From contig NZ_JAIOUP010000001.1 in assembly GCF_019931165.1 (NCBI RefSeq), forward strand, positions 124,001 through 188,000: a stretch of 64,000 nucleotides of DNA, written 5' to 3'. This DNA comes from Schnuerera sp. xch1 (GTDB lineage: Bacteria; Bacillota; Clostridia; Tissierellales; Tepidimicrobiaceae). Positions 32,875 to 42,164 of the stretch are shown here, piece after piece. Under the pieces are notes generated by a model. That model made no database searches. It had not been told where the DNA came from and was given only the letters and a program-made list of their open reading frames with translations. How positions within the stretch are numbered: position 1 is the stretch's first letter; each line of letters opens with the position of its first letter. Made by a program: the position numbers and the translations under genes.

Positions 32875-35499
32875 TTGAGTAATTTAACGCCAATGATGAA
32901 ACAATATAAAGAAATAAAAGAAAAATATAAGGATTCTATACTATTTTTTAGATTAGGTGATTTTTATGAGATGTTTTTTGATGATGCAATTATAGCATCT
33001 AAGGAACTAGAAATAGCTTTAACACAAAGAGATGCTGGTGGGAATGAAAAAGCTCCAATGTGTGGAGTTCCTTATCATGTCTCTGAAGTATATGTTTCTA
33101 AATTGGTTGAAAAGGGGTATAAAGTAGCTATATGTGAACAATTAGAAGATCCATCCATAGCAAAAGGAATAGTCAAAAGAGATGTAATAAAGGTAGTAAC
33201 TCCAGGAACTATAACTGATATGAATGTATTAGATGAAAAATCAAACAACTTTCTAGTCTCTATTTATTTTGATAATTTAGGTGTAGGATTATCCTATGTT
33301 GATAGTTCCACCGGAGAAATGTATACCACTGAAAATCTAGGAACTACAAATGATTTATATGATTATGTATTAGATGAATTAGGAAAAATATTTCCTACAG
33401 AAATAATATGTAATGAAAAATTTGCAGAGAACAAAAAAGTGATGAATATTATAGAAAATAGAATAAACCCCTATATAACTATCTATGATAGTGATTTAAC
33501 TTCTAATATAGATTGGACTATAAAAATCACCAATCATTTCAATGTAAATAGTACTAAGAATTTAGGATTAACAGGAAGAATGTATTCTATCTTATCTACT
33601 GGTAAATTGCTAGATTATCTATATGATACTCAAAAGGATTCTTTAAAACACATAAGCAATCTTGAATTTTATAATTCCGCTGAATACATGATAATAGATA
33701 TTAATACGAGAACAAATTTAGAAATACACGAAACAATTATGAATAGAGAAAAAAAGGGTTCATTAATTTGGATTTTAGATAAAACTTCGACAGCTATGGG
33801 CGGTAGGCTTTTAAAAAAATGGCTAGAACAGCCATTATTAAATATTAAGGAAATTGTAAAGAGACAACAAATAGTGGAGTTATTTGTGAATGATATTATA
33901 ACAATGGATAAAGTTAAAGATTGTTTAAGAAAAATCTATGATCTTGAAAGGTTAATTAGTAAGATATCATATGGCAATTGCAATGCAAGAGATTTATATT
34001 CTTTAAAAATATCCCTTGATAGACTACCTGAATTAAAAGAATTGTTAATTCAATCTAAAAATGAAATATTCATTGAACTTGGAATGAAGATAGATTCCTT
34101 AAGTGATATTTGTGAACTAATAGAAAACTCTATTGTTGATAATCCTCCTATATCAGTTAAAGAAGGTAATTTAATAAAAGAAGGATACAATGAAGAACTG
34201 GATGATTTAAAGAAAGCTAATATAGAAGGTAAACAATGGTTAGCTAATTTAGAATCAAAAGAAATACAAAAAACAGGTATTAAAAATCTTAAAATCGGAT
34301 TTAATAAAAAATCAGGATATTATTTTGAAGTCACTAAATCGAATTTTGACCTAGTACCAAATTATTTTATTAGAAAACAAACTTTAACAAATTCAGAAAG
34401 ATATTATACAAATGAACTAAAAGAAATTGAATTGCAGATATTAGGGGCAGAAGAAAAAATGATAGAAATGGAGTATAATATCTTTCAAGATGTTAGATTA
34501 AAAGTAAAAGCTCAGACCAATAGAATACAAAGATTAAGTAAGCAAATTGCTAAAATTGATGTTTTGAATTCACTTGCTCAAGTTGCCTATAAAAATAATT
34601 ATGTAAAACCTAAACTTAATAATAGAGGTATAATTGAGATTATCGAAGGAAGACATCCTGTAATTGAAGAAACTCTATCAGATAGCGTATTTGTTCCTAA
34701 TGACACTTTATTAGATAATAAAGATAGTCTATTACAGATAATTACTGGGCCAAATATGGCAGGAAAATCTACCTATATGAGACAAGTTGCAATTATTACT
34801 TTAATGGCGCAAATAGGCTCTTTTGTCCCAGCGAAAGAAGCAAATATAGGTATTGTTGATAGAATTTTTACTAGAATAGGAGCAAGTGATAATTTATCTC
34901 AAGGCGAGAGTACTTTTATGGTAGAGATGCATGAAGTTGCAAACATAATGAAAAATGCAAGTAAAAATAGCCTAATTATTTTGGATGAAGTAGGCAGAGG
35001 TACGAGCACATATGACGGGCTGAGTATAGCATGGGCTATTATTGAACATATAGCTACAAATATAAAAGCAAAGACTTTATTTGCAACACATTATCATGAA
35101 TTAACCGAATTGGAAGATAAATTAGAAGGAATAAAAAATCTTACTATTCTAGTTGAGGAAAAAGGTGATGAAGTAATATTTTTAAGAAAAATTATTGAAG
35201 GAAGTACTAACAAGAGTTATGGAATAGAAGTAGCTAAATTAGCTGGAATAGATGAAAAAATTACTAATAGAGCTAATGAGATATTGTTCCAAATTGAACA
35301 GAATCGAAAGTTAACAAATAGTAATAAAAAATCACAATCTAATCATCAATTTGATTTTATAGATTATAAAAAGAATTATTTTCTAGATAAAATTAATAAA
35401 TTAAATATACAAAAAATAACTCCTATTGAAGCCATAAATATATTATATGAATTAACAGAAGAAGCTAGTAAGTTAAAGGAGAGAACTCAAAATGAGTAA
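32875..35499 (+). CDS. mutS: DNA mismatch repair protein MutS
   Basis: MutS recognises mismatches and recruits MutL. The 874 residues begin with the mismatch-binding domain, including the wedge FYEMF (about 25-29), then connector, clamp and lever domains and the ATPase with P-loop GPNMAGKST (about 624-632), DEVGRGT (about 702-708) and a helix-turn-helix end. TTG 32875 follows CGGAGGT. It overlaps mutL by eight bases, which couples the two. Confidence 0.97.
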   Translation: MSNLTPMMKQYKEIKEKYKDSILFFRLGDFYEMFFDDAIIASKELEIALTQRDAGGNEKAPMCGVPYHVSEVYVSKLVEKGYKVAICEQLEDPSIAKGIVKRDVIKVVTPGTITDMNVLDEKSNNFLVSIYFDNLGVGLSYVDSSTGEMYTTENLGTTNDLYDYVLDELGKIFPTEIICNEKFAENKKVMNIIENRINPYITIYDSDLTSNIDWTIKITNHFNVNSTKNLGLTGRMYSILSTGKLLDYLYDTQKDSLKHISNLEFYNSAEYMIIDINTRTNLEIHETIMNREKKGSLIWILDKTSTAMGGRLLKKWLEQPLLNIKEIVKRQQIVELFVNDIITMDKVKDCLRKIYDLERLISKISYGNCNARDLYSLKISLDRLPELKELLIQSKNEIFIELGMKIDSLSDICELIENSIVDNPPISVKEGNLIKEGYNEELDDLKKANIEGKQWLANLESKEIQKTGIKNLKIGFNKKSGYYFEVTKSNFDLVPNYFIRKQTLTNSERYYTNELKEIELQILGAEEKMIEMEYNIFQDVRLKVKAQTNRIQRLSKQIAKIDVLNSLAQVAYKNNYVKPKLNNRGIIEIIEGRHPVIEETLSDSVFVPNDTLLDNKDSLLQIITGPNMAGKSTYMRQVAIITLMAQIGSFVPAKEANIGIVDRIFTRIGASDNLSQGESTFMVEMHEVANIMKNASKNSLIILDEVGRGTSTYDGLSIAWAIIEHIATNIKAKTLFATHYHELTELEDKLEGIKNLTILVEEKGDEVIFLRKIIEGSTNKSYGIEVAKLAGIDEKITNRANEILFQIEQNRKLTNSNKKSQSNHQFDFIDYKKNYFLDKINKLNIQKITPIEAINILYELTEEASKLKERTQNE

Positions 35500-37321
35500 A
35501 ATTAAAATATTAGATGAATTGACTGTACAAAAGATTGCTGCAGGTGAGATTATTGAAAAACCTGCTTCAATCATAAAAGAACTTGTAGAAAACTCTTTAG
35601 ATGCAAATTCATCTAATATTACTGTTGAAATAACTAATGGTGGTAAAAATTATATTAGAGTAACAGATGATGGTGATGGATTTCTAGAAGATGATTTAAG
35701 AATTGCATTTAAACGTCATTCTACCAGTAAATTATCTAATGCAGATGATTTAAATAGAGTTATGTCATTTGGTTTTAGAGGAGAAGCTTTAGCTAGTATT
35801 TCTACAGTTTCTAAGGTAGAGGTTCTTACTAAAACTGAAAATGACCTATCAGGGACTCAAGTTTTCGTAGAAGAAGGAAAGATAGTTGATCAAAGACCTG
35901 TTGGATGTCCTAAAGGTACAACTATGATTATTAAAGATTTATTTTATAATATTCCAGTAAGAAAAAATTTTTTAAAAAGTGATAAGGTAGAATCTAGCTA
36001 TATAAGTGACATTATATATATATTGGCTCTAGGGAATAATGATGTTTCATTTAAATATATTAAAGATAACGAAATTATATTTAACACTTTAAAAAGTAAT
36101 AATTTAATTTCAAACATTTATACTCTATTAGGTAAGGAATTTAGTGATAATTTAATCGAAATTAATTACAAAACTGATGTTTTTAATATACATGGATATA
36201 TATCAAATAATACTCTTTATAGAGGTAATAGAAATCATCAGTATTTATATGTCAATAACAGATATGTTAAAAACAACCTTATATCCAAGATAATTGAAGA
36301 TAAATATAAATCGTTAATTCCTATAAATAAATTTCCAATATATATTATTTTTATAGATATAGATCCATCATTTATTGATGTAAATATTCATCCTACTAAG
36401 CAACAAATAAAATTTATAAATCAAGAAGACATTCATGATACATTAGGAAATGCAGTCGAACAAACATTGAATAAACATCTGTATATACAAAAGATTTCAT
36501 TTAAACATAAACAAAAAAGTAAAAAAGATGAATATGAGAGCATACCTCTTTTGTTTGAAAATAATTTGTCAAATGATAAAGATAAATCAGAAATTTATGT
36601 TTCTCCTATTGATTACCATAATAGAATAAAAGAAAATAAAAATAAGAATACAGATAAGCTTAGTAATAAAGATTATCTTTTATCAGATAATACAAAGTCT
36701 GAGAATGGAGTACACGATAACACACAATCAACTAATTTTTTAGAAAACATAAGAATTATAGGAGTAATTTTTTCCACATATATTCTGCTGGAAGATTTAA
36801 TATCTAATAAACTGCTCATAATAGATCAGCATGCAGCACATGAAAGGATAATATATGAAGAATATAAGAATAAATATGAATCTGAGAATATAGCAATCCA
36901 AAAATTGTTGACTCCAGAAGTATTAGAATTAAGCAATTCAGAGGTTGAATCAATAAAAGAAAATATAGATTTATTAAGAGATTTAGGATTTATAGTGGAG
37001 GAGTTTGGATATAATAGTGTTATTGTAAGGGGTGTACCTATGTTATTTGGAAAACCCGAAGTTAAACATTTATTTTTAGATTTAGTCGATGCTCTAAAAT
37101 CAAATATTAAAAATACTTATGAAGTAAGATTAGGAAAAATTATGAAAATTGCATGTACCAAAGCGATAAAAAGTGGAGATAAAATAACGAATATAGAAAT
37201 AGAGAGTCTTATAAAACAACTAAAAATGACTAAGAATCCATACACTTGTCCTCATGGGAGACCGACGGTCATTGAAATATCAAGAAAAGAATTGGAGAAA
37301 GAGTTTAAAAGAATTATGTAA
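35492..37321 (+). CDS. mutL: DNA mismatch repair endonuclease MutL
   Basis: The GHKL ATPase domain (1-330) shows ENSLDAN, DDGDGF and FRGEALASIS. The C-terminal domain (about 420-609) carries the endonuclease motif DQHAAHERIIYE (DQHAx2Ex4E) with ACTKAI and CPHGRPT, so MutL should nick the strand itself, as expected in bacteria without MutH. A Lys/Asn-rich linker (about 330-410) joins the domains. ATG 35492 lies inside the end of mutS behind AAAGGAGAG. Confidence 0.97.
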   Translation: MSKIKILDELTVQKIAAGEIIEKPASIIKELVENSLDANSSNITVEITNGGKNYIRVTDDGDGFLEDDLRIAFKRHSTSKLSNADDLNRVMSFGFRGEALASISTVSKVEVLTKTENDLSGTQVFVEEGKIVDQRPVGCPKGTTMIIKDLFYNIPVRKNFLKSDKVESSYISDIIYILALGNNDVSFKYIKDNEIIFNTLKSNNLISNIYTLLGKEFSDNLIEINYKTDVFNIHGYISNNTLYRGNRNHQYLYVNNRYVKNNLISKIIEDKYKSLIPINKFPIYIIFIDIDPSFIDVNIHPTKQQIKFINQEDIHDTLGNAVEQTLNKHLYIQKISFKHKQKSKKDEYESIPLLFENNLSNDKDKSEIYVSPIDYHNRIKENKNKNTDKLSNKDYLLSDNTKSENGVHDNTQSTNFLENIRIIGVIFSTYILLEDLISNKLLIIDQHAAHERIIYEEYKNKYESENIAIQKLLTPEVLELSNSEVESIKENIDLLRDLGFIVEEFGYNSVIVRGVPMLFGKPEVKHLFLDLVDALKSNIKNTYEVRLGKIMKIACTKAIKSGDKITNIEIESLIKQLKMTKNPYTCPHGRPTVIEISRKELEKEFKRIM

Positions 37322-37334
37322 GAGGATGATAATA

Positions 37335-38288
37335 TTGGGAAACAAGAAAAATTTGCTAGTTATTGTTGGACCTACTGCTACAGGTAAAACATCCATATCA
37401 ATAGATGTTGCCAAAAAAATAAATGGAGAAATAGTTTCTGCTGATTCCATGCAGATATATAAATTTATGGATATAGGGACAGCTAAAGTAAGCCTATCAG
37501 AAATGGATGATGTTCCTCATTATTTAATAGATATAGTTTATCCAGATGAAGATTTTTCTGTTGCAGACTATAAACACTATGCTGAAGAATATATTAATAA
37601 AATTGATAAGTCTGGGCATATACCAATTGTAGTAGGTGGTACGGGATTATATATAAATTCATTAGTGTATGAATTAAAATTCACAAAAGTCGAATCAAAT
37701 GAAAACTTTAGAAAAAAATATAATAGAATTGCTAATATACATGGAAATCAATATTTATATGATAAATTATATAAAATTGATCCTATTTCTTGTAAAAAAA
37801 TAAACATTAATGACAAAAAGAGAATAATCAGAGCTTTAGAAATTTACCATGAAACAGGAAAACCCATGTCATCATTTAATAAAAACTTCCGAAAAGAAAC
37901 AGATAAATATAATTTAGTAATGTTTGGACTTACTACTGATAGATCTATATTATACTCAAGAATAAACAAGAGAGTTGATAGCATGATTGAAGGAGGCTTG
38001 ATTAAAGAGGTACAAAAATTAATGGATATGGGATATCATAAAGATTTAAAATCGATGAAAGCTATTGGATACAAGGAAATTATTTCTTATTTAGAAGGCG
38101 AAGTGGAGTTGGCTGAAGCCATTAGGTTATTAAAAAGGAATACAAGAAGATATGCAAAAAGACAATTAACATGGTTTAGAAGAGATGACAGAATAAAGTG
38201 GATTGATACTAGTAAATTTAGTTATACTGGGGAAATAGTAGATCATATAACTGATTATTGTAAAGATATGTTTAAATTAAATATTTGA
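37335..38288 (+). CDS. miaA: tRNA dimethylallyltransferase
   Basis: MiaA transfers dimethylallyl from DMAPP to A37 of tRNAs that read UNN codons. The 317 residues hold the P-loop GPTATGKTS (about 12-20), SADSMQIY (about 37-44), GGTGLYI and RNTRRYAKRQLTWFR. TTG 37335 is preferred, with AGAGGATGA nine bases upstream; ATG 37326 touches that site and is the alternative. It starts 13 bases after mutL and is followed by hfq, the classic miaA-hfq pair. Confidence 0.96.
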   Translation: MGNKKNLLVIVGPTATGKTSISIDVAKKINGEIVSADSMQIYKFMDIGTAKVSLSEMDDVPHYLIDIVYPDEDFSVADYKHYAEEYINKIDKSGHIPIVVGGTGLYINSLVYELKFTKVESNENFRKKYNRIANIHGNQYLYDKLYKIDPISCKKININDKKRIIRALEIYHETGKPMSSFNKNFRKETDKYNLVMFGLTTDRSILYSRINKRVDSMIEGGLIKEVQKLMDMGYHKDLKSMKAIGYKEIISYLEGEVELAEAIRLLKRNTRRYAKRQLTWFRRDDRIKWIDTSKFSYTGEIVDHITDYCKDMFKLNI

Positions 38289-38300
38289 GGAGGGGATTTT

Positions 38301-38540
38301 ATGAAACCAACAGTAAATTTACAAGATGTTTTTCTTAATAAAGCAAGAAAAGAAAATAAGGAAGTAACGGTTTATTTAGTGAATGGCTACCAGATTAAAG
38401 GACTAGTAAAAGGTTTTGATAATTATATCATTATTATAGAAAGCGAGGGAAAACAGCAACTTATATATAAACATGCTGTATCTACGATTATACCAAATAA
38501 ACCAATTTATTTAGTGAACAAGGACTTTGGTAAAGAATAA
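38301..38540 (+). CDS. hfq: RNA chaperone Hfq
   Basis: Hfq hexamers bind small RNAs and AU-rich mRNA segments. The 79 residues include the Sm1 motif [19 protein letters not shown] (about 25-43) and the Sm2 motif YKHAVSTI (about 55-62, usual form KHAIST). ATG 38301 follows GAGGAGGGG. A perfect hairpin ends the miaB-to-hfq transcript. Confidence 0.97.
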   Translation: MKPTVNLQDVFLNKARKENKEVTVYLVNGYQIKGLVKGFDNYIIIIESEGKQQLIYKHAVSTIIPNKPIYLVNKDFGKE

Positions 38541-38547
38541 GTAGTAT

Positions 38548-38582
38548 GTCAAAAGTCTCTGAGAATTTCAGAGACTTTTGAC
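38548..38582 (+). terminator. Terminator after hfq
   Basis: 15-base perfect arms (38548-38562 and 38568-38582) around GAATT; TTTAATTTT follows. Confidence 0.85.
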
Positions 38583-38614
38583 TTTAATTTTAATTTGAAA
38601 GGTTGATATAATCA

Positions 38615-39916
38615 ATGGACAGGGATACAATAAATATATTATGTAAACAGTATTGTTTGAATGAACAGATAATAAAATATGTAAACCAAAAAGAGAAATT
38701 AATATTGGATAAATTTCAACATATTGACCAAATAAAAGAATATAATCAGTATAAAGTTTTAAAAGGTATGCAAGAATCTAAATTAAATTCTACTGACTTC
38801 AATTGGACAACAGGCTATGGATATGGTGATATAGGAAGAGATAAAGTTGAAAATATTTTTTCTTCTGTTTTTAATACTGAAGATGCTTTAGTTAGACCTA
38901 TGATAGCTTCTGGGACCCATGCTATTAATTTGACATTATCAGGTCTTTTAAGGCCAAATGATGAATTTGTATCTATAACAGGGAGTCCTTATGATACATT
39001 ACAAAAAGTAATTGGCGTACAAGGAGATAACAAAGGAACATTATTGGACTACGGTATTAAATATAGAGAAATACCTTTAAAAAATAATAAAATTGATATT
39101 AATAGAGTAATTAATGATATATCAAATACTACTAAATTATTGCTTATTCAAAGATCTACAGGGTATAGTGATAGAAAGGCTATAACTATAGATGAAATGA
39201 AAATTGTTATAGAAAAAATTAAGGAAAATAATAAAAATATTATTATAATGATTGATAATTGTTATGGAGAATTTATAGAAAAAATTGAACCAACTGACGT
39301 AGGTGCAGATATAATGGCTGGTTCTCTTATAAAAAATCCAGGCGGAGGATTAGCGTTATCAGGTGGTTATATTGTAGGTAAGAAAAATTTAATTGAGCAA
39401 GTTGCAAATAGAAGTACTGCGCCGGGATTAGGTAAAGACTGTGGATTAACATTCGGAACAACTAGAACTGTATTACAAGGGTTATTCTTAGCACCGCATG
39501 TTGTAGCAGAAGCTCTTAAAGGTGCTTTATTAATGGGTATAGTATATAAAGAATTGAATTTTGAAATCATTCCCGATTTAGAAGATACCCGAAGTGATAT
39601 TATACAAGCTATTAAATTTGAGTTGCCTGAAAGAGTAGTCCAGTTTTGTAGAGGAATTCAAAGTGCATCTCCAGTAGACTCATATGTAATTCCAACTCCA
39701 TGGGATATGCCAGGATATGATGATAAAGTAATAATGGCAGCTGGCGGGTTCATAGAAGGTTCTTCTATAGAATTGAGCGCTGATGCACCTATAAGAGAAC
39801 CTTATTTTGCCTATTATCAGGGGGGATTGACCTATGAACATTGTAAACTAGGGGTTATGAAGTCTTTAAATAACTTGTATAATTATGATTTAATCGATAA
39901 AAATAAGCTAACTTAA
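38615..39916 (+). CDS. ynbB: Methionine gamma-lyase family protein (YnbB type)
   Basis: PLP enzyme of 433 residues in the group often called aluminium resistance protein and now methionine gamma-lyase family (B. subtilis YnbB). The fold-type I features are FNTEDALVRPMIASGTHAI (about 87-105), the aspartate in MIDNCYGEF (about 212-220) and the PLP lysine in AGSLIKNPGGG (about 235-245). The true substrate is not established. The position after hfq is conserved with Bacillus. The last codons (DLIDKNKLT) are read from the arm of the shared terminator with lexA. Confidence 0.9.
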   Translation: MDRDTINILCKQYCLNEQIIKYVNQKEKLILDKFQHIDQIKEYNQYKVLKGMQESKLNSTDFNWTTGYGYGDIGRDKVENIFSSVFNTEDALVRPMIASGTHAINLTLSGLLRPNDEFVSITGSPYDTLQKVIGVQGDNKGTLLDYGIKYREIPLKNNKIDINRVINDISNTTKLLLIQRSTGYSDRKAITIDEMKIVIEKIKENNKNIIIMIDNCYGEFIEKIEPTDVGADIMAGSLIKNPGGGLALSGGYIVGKKNLIEQVANRSTAPGLGKDCGLTFGTTRTVLQGLFLAPHVVAEALKGALLMGIVYKELNFEIIPDLEDTRSDIIQAIKFELPERVVQFCRGIQSASPVDSYVIPTPWDMPGYDDKVIMAAGGFIEGSSIELSADAPIREPYFAYYQGGLTYEHCKLGVMKSLNNLYNYDLIDKNKLT

Positions 39917-39942
39917 TAGTTAGCTTATTTTTATCGATTAAA
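39889..39942. terminator. Bidirectional terminator shared by ynbB and lexA
   Basis: 25-base perfect arms (39889-39913 and 39918-39942) around TAAT. The left arm codes the last ynbB residues, the ynbB stop lies across the loop (39914-39916), and the lexA stop (39938-39940) is in the right arm. Runs of T exist in both readings. Confidence 0.88.
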
Positions 39943-40555
39943 ACCTTCTATACAAACCAATTACCTTACCTAAAATTTTAACATCATTAACTATAATAGG
40001 GGACATAGCTTCATTTTCTGGTTGAAGTCGTATATGATGCTCTTCTTTGAAAAATCTTTTTACAGTGGCCTCATCTTCTAATAATGCTACAACAACATCT
40101 CCATTTTTAGCATTATTTTGTTGCTTAACCACAACATAATCACCATTTAGTATACCCGCTTCTATCATACTTTCTCCCTGAATTTCTAACATAAAGAGGG
40201 GACCACGTTCAGCCATTTCAATAGGAACAGGGAAGGTTTCTTCGATATGCTCTATTGCTAAGATAGGTTCGCCAGCTGTAACTTTACCAATTATAGGAAT
40301 ATCAATTGTTTTTTTGGGAGCAAATAAATTATCACTATCTTTATCCAGAATCTCTATAGCTCTTGGTTTAGTTGGATCTTTTCTAATATAGCCTTTATTT
40401 TCTAATTTTTCTAAATGTCTATGGACTGTGGAAGTAGATTTTAAATTAACGCCCTTACATATTTCCCTTACAGAAGGAGGATAACCTTTTTTCTGAATTT
40501 GATTTTTGATAAAATGTAAGATTTCTATTTGATTTTGATTTAAATCTTCATACAT
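39938..40555 (-). CDS. lexA: SOS repressor LexA
   Basis: LexA represses DNA-damage genes until RecA-stimulated self-cleavage. The 205 residues contain the winged-helix domain (1-70; [18 protein letters not shown]) and the S24 protease domain with cleavage site A94-G95 (KVTAGEP), S129 (GESMIEAG) and K166 (ATVKRF). ATG at 40555 is chosen, six bases after GAGGTG; the upstream GTG at 40564 overlaps that site. The gene is divergent from the YneA-like gene, and a LexA box touches its own promoter. Confidence 0.97.
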   Translation of the reverse strand: MYEDLNQNQIEILHFIKNQIQKKGYPPSVREICKGVNLKSTSTVHRHLEKLENKGYIRKDPTKPRAIEILDKDSDNLFAPKKTIDIPIIGKVTAGEPILAIEHIEETFPVPIEMAERGPLFMLEIQGESMIEAGILNGDYVVVKQQNNAKNGDVVVALLEDEATVKRFFKEEHHIRLQPENEAMSPIIVNDVKILGKVIGLYRRF

Positions 40556-40645
40556 TAAAAACACCTCGCATATAATTTAAAATATAGTTACTGTCATTGG
40601 TTATTAGTTCAAAGAAAAATATTTAGAAATATGCTAATTTATTAC

Positions 40646-40674
40646 ATTATACCACAGAGGAAAAAATTAATCAA
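40646..40674 (-). promoter_or_regulatory. lexA promoter
   Basis: On the minus strand TTGATT (40674-40669), 17 bases and TATAAT (40651-40646). The LexA box at 40673-40684 abuts and slightly overlaps the -35, fitting autorepression. Confidence 0.7.
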
Positions 40675-40684
40675 ACATTAGTTC
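40673..40684. promoter_or_regulatory. LexA box 1
   Basis: AAAC-ATTA-GTTC, on the minus strand GAAC-TAAT-GTTT, matching the Gram-positive GAACNNNNGTTY core. It sits at the lexA -35. Confidence 0.75.
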
Positions 40685-40701
40685 TTTTTTTAATAAAACT
40701 A

Positions 40702-40730
40702 TTGACATGGAACTAGTGTTTGATTACAAT
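40702..40730 (+). promoter_or_regulatory. Promoter of the YneA-like gene
   Basis: A consensus TTGACA (40702-40707), 17 bases and TACAAT (40725-40730). A LexA box fills most of the spacer, so strong but tightly repressed expression is expected. Confidence 0.82.
40710..40721. promoter_or_regulatory. LexA box 2
   Basis: GAAC-TAGT-GTTT inside the -35/-10 spacer of the promoter of the LysM gene. Confidence 0.85.
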
Positions 40731-40740
40731 ATAATTAACA

Positions 40741-40752
40741 GAACATTTGTTT
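40741..40752. promoter_or_regulatory. LexA box 3
   Basis: GAAC-ATTT-GTTT just after the expected start of transcription of the LysM gene, 31 bases from box 2. Confidence 0.75.
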
Positions 40753-40778
40753 TGAACTTATGTGCGAGGTGAAAAAAT

Positions 40779-41090
40779 ATGAGTAATAGAAGATACAGGA
40801 TTGTAAATAAGAGAAAATTTATATCATTTTTAGTTCTGATGTTTATTGTTATAACGGTTATTGCATTTTTACTTATCAGTGACAACGAAGTATATAGCTC
40901 TACATATAGAGAAAACTACAAAGAAATATTAGTGAGAGAAGGGGATACTTTATGGAATATAGCAATAGATAATATGCCTGATGAGTATGATGTAAGAAAA
41001 ATGGTATTTGAAATAAGAAAATTTAATAGTATGAAAGATACAACAAGTATTTATCCAGGTGATTTAATAAAAATACCTATTAAAGAATAA
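40779..41090 (+). CDS. yneA: YneA-like SOS cell-division inhibitor (LysM protein)
   Basis: A 103-residue protein with a basic N terminus, one membrane helix (about 14-34) and an external LysM domain (about 49-100; VREGDTLWNIA, IYPGDLIKIP). B. subtilis YneA, of the same size and layout, is also encoded divergently from lexA and delays division in the SOS response. Two LexA boxes at its promoter support the same role. The start ATG 40779 follows GCGAGGTGA, a site shared almost exactly with the lexA leader. Sequence alone would only say LysM membrane protein; the context decides. Confidence 0.85.
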   Translation: MSNRRYRIVNKRKFISFLVLMFIVITVIAFLLISDNEVYSSTYRENYKEILVREGDTLWNIAIDNMPDEYDVRKMVFEIRKFNSMKDTTSIYPGDLIKIPIKE

Positions 41091-41098
41091 TCCAAAAT

Positions 41099-41142
41099 AA
41101 AAATGTAGTTTACATAAATATATTTATGTAAACTACATTTTT
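41099..41142. terminator. Bidirectional palindromic terminator holding a dif-like 28-bp core
   Basis: 22-base arms (41099-41120 and 41121-41142) are exact reverse complements between the convergent yneA and recombinase genes, with ACATTTTTT at the right end. The core 41107-41134 reads AGTTTACATAA, ATATAT, TTATGTAAACT: two 11-base arms about a 6-base centre. The right arm is identical to the XerD arm of B. subtilis dif as I recall it. It may be both a terminator and a Xer site. Confidence 0.7.
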
Positions 41143-41156
41143 TACACTAATAAACA

Positions 41157-42143
41157 CTAATAATTAGATTTATCAGGAGATGGAGGTTTAATATTTGCTA
41201 AAGGATTGCTTTTTACAGCATCACGTAATCTTTCATCATCAATATGAGTATATATTTGAGTTGTAGATACATTTGTATGACCTAATATTTCCTGCAAAGC
41301 TCTTATATCTACATTGCCATATTTATACATCAAGGTAGCAGCAGTATGTCTTAGTTTATGGGTAGAATATACAGAAGTATCAAGTCCAGCTTTTTTTAGG
41401 TATCTTTCTATCATGTGCTGAATGGCTCTGTTACTCATTCTCTGTTTCCTAATACTTAAAAATAACGCTTCTTTATCTTTAGAGTCTTTAGGTCTTACTG
41501 TTAAATAATCATTGATTGCCTCCATACATGCTGAATTAAAATAGATCGTTCTTTCTTTATTACCTTTACCAATTACTGTTAAGGTATCATGTTTGATCTT
41601 GCCTATATTTATGCTTGATAGTTCAGATAATCTAAGACCACAATTTAAAAATAATAAGACAATGGCATAATCTCTTTTTCTGATAACCTCATTTTTATTT
41701 TGTAAGATAGTACTTAATAGCTTCTCGCATTCCTCTAAAGTTAAATATATAGGTTGTCTAGTATCAGTTTTAGGGGATTCCAATTTATCTGCAGGATTAT
41801 TAGTTATTAAGTTGACTTTAGCATACAAGTAATTAAAAAACGATCTTAAGCTAGCTATTTTTCGTGATTTTGTAGAATTTCCATTATTTCTGTTTTTATC
41901 CATATAAGAAATATAAGCATGCAAGTCAAGTATAGTAATTTTTTTAATTAATTCAATATTAATATCACTTATATCAATATCTTCAAAAGGAGTATCGTTA
42001 TTTACAAGTTTGTAACGCAATTTAATGAACCTAAGAAATGTACGTAAATCAAAAAAATACTCTTTAACTGTATTGGAAGAAGTACCTTTGATTGTTTCCA
42101 TGTAATTTAGATAGTCTTCAAGTACTGATGGTATTTTGTGCAT
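41157..42143 (-). CDS. Tyrosine site-specific recombinase (XerC/XerA-like)
   Basis: A 328-residue recombinase with a SAM-like N-terminal core-binding domain (about 1-110) and the catalytic domain: arginine in NCGLRLSEL, HKLRHTAATL, the histidine in LGHTN and the nucleophile tyrosine in TTQIYTH. It is diverged from the XerD at 8533. ATG 42143 is used, with GAGGG five bases upstream; an in-frame ATG at 42188 lies in the loop of a hairpin. No phage or transposon genes surround it, so a housekeeping Xer role (partner of XerD or single-recombinase system) is more likely than an integrase. In Bacillus the recombinase yneB, of the serine family, is the neighbour of yneA. Confidence 0.88.
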   Translation of the reverse strand: MHKIPSVLEDYLNYMETIKGTSSNTVKEYFFDLRTFLRFIKLRYKLVNNDTPFEDIDISDINIELIKKITILDLHAYISYMDKNRNNGNSTKSRKIASLRSFFNYLYAKVNLITNNPADKLESPKTDTRQPIYLTLEECEKLLSTILQNKNEVIRKRDYAIVLLFLNCGLRLSELSSINIGKIKHDTLTVIGKGNKERTIYFNSACMEAINDYLTVRPKDSKDKEALFLSIRKQRMSNRAIQHMIERYLKKAGLDTSVYSTHKLRHTAATLMYKYGNVDIRALQEILGHTNVSTTQIYTHIDDERLRDAVKSNPLANIKPPSPDKSNY

Positions 42144-42164
42144 TTTATCCCTCATTTCTAGTTT

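Noticed and set aside
41157-42143. Tyrosine recombinase as a prophage or mobile-element integrase
   Set aside because: No phage, conjugation or cargo genes, tRNA or attachment-site duplications are adjacent, and the codon use looks like that of the neighbours.
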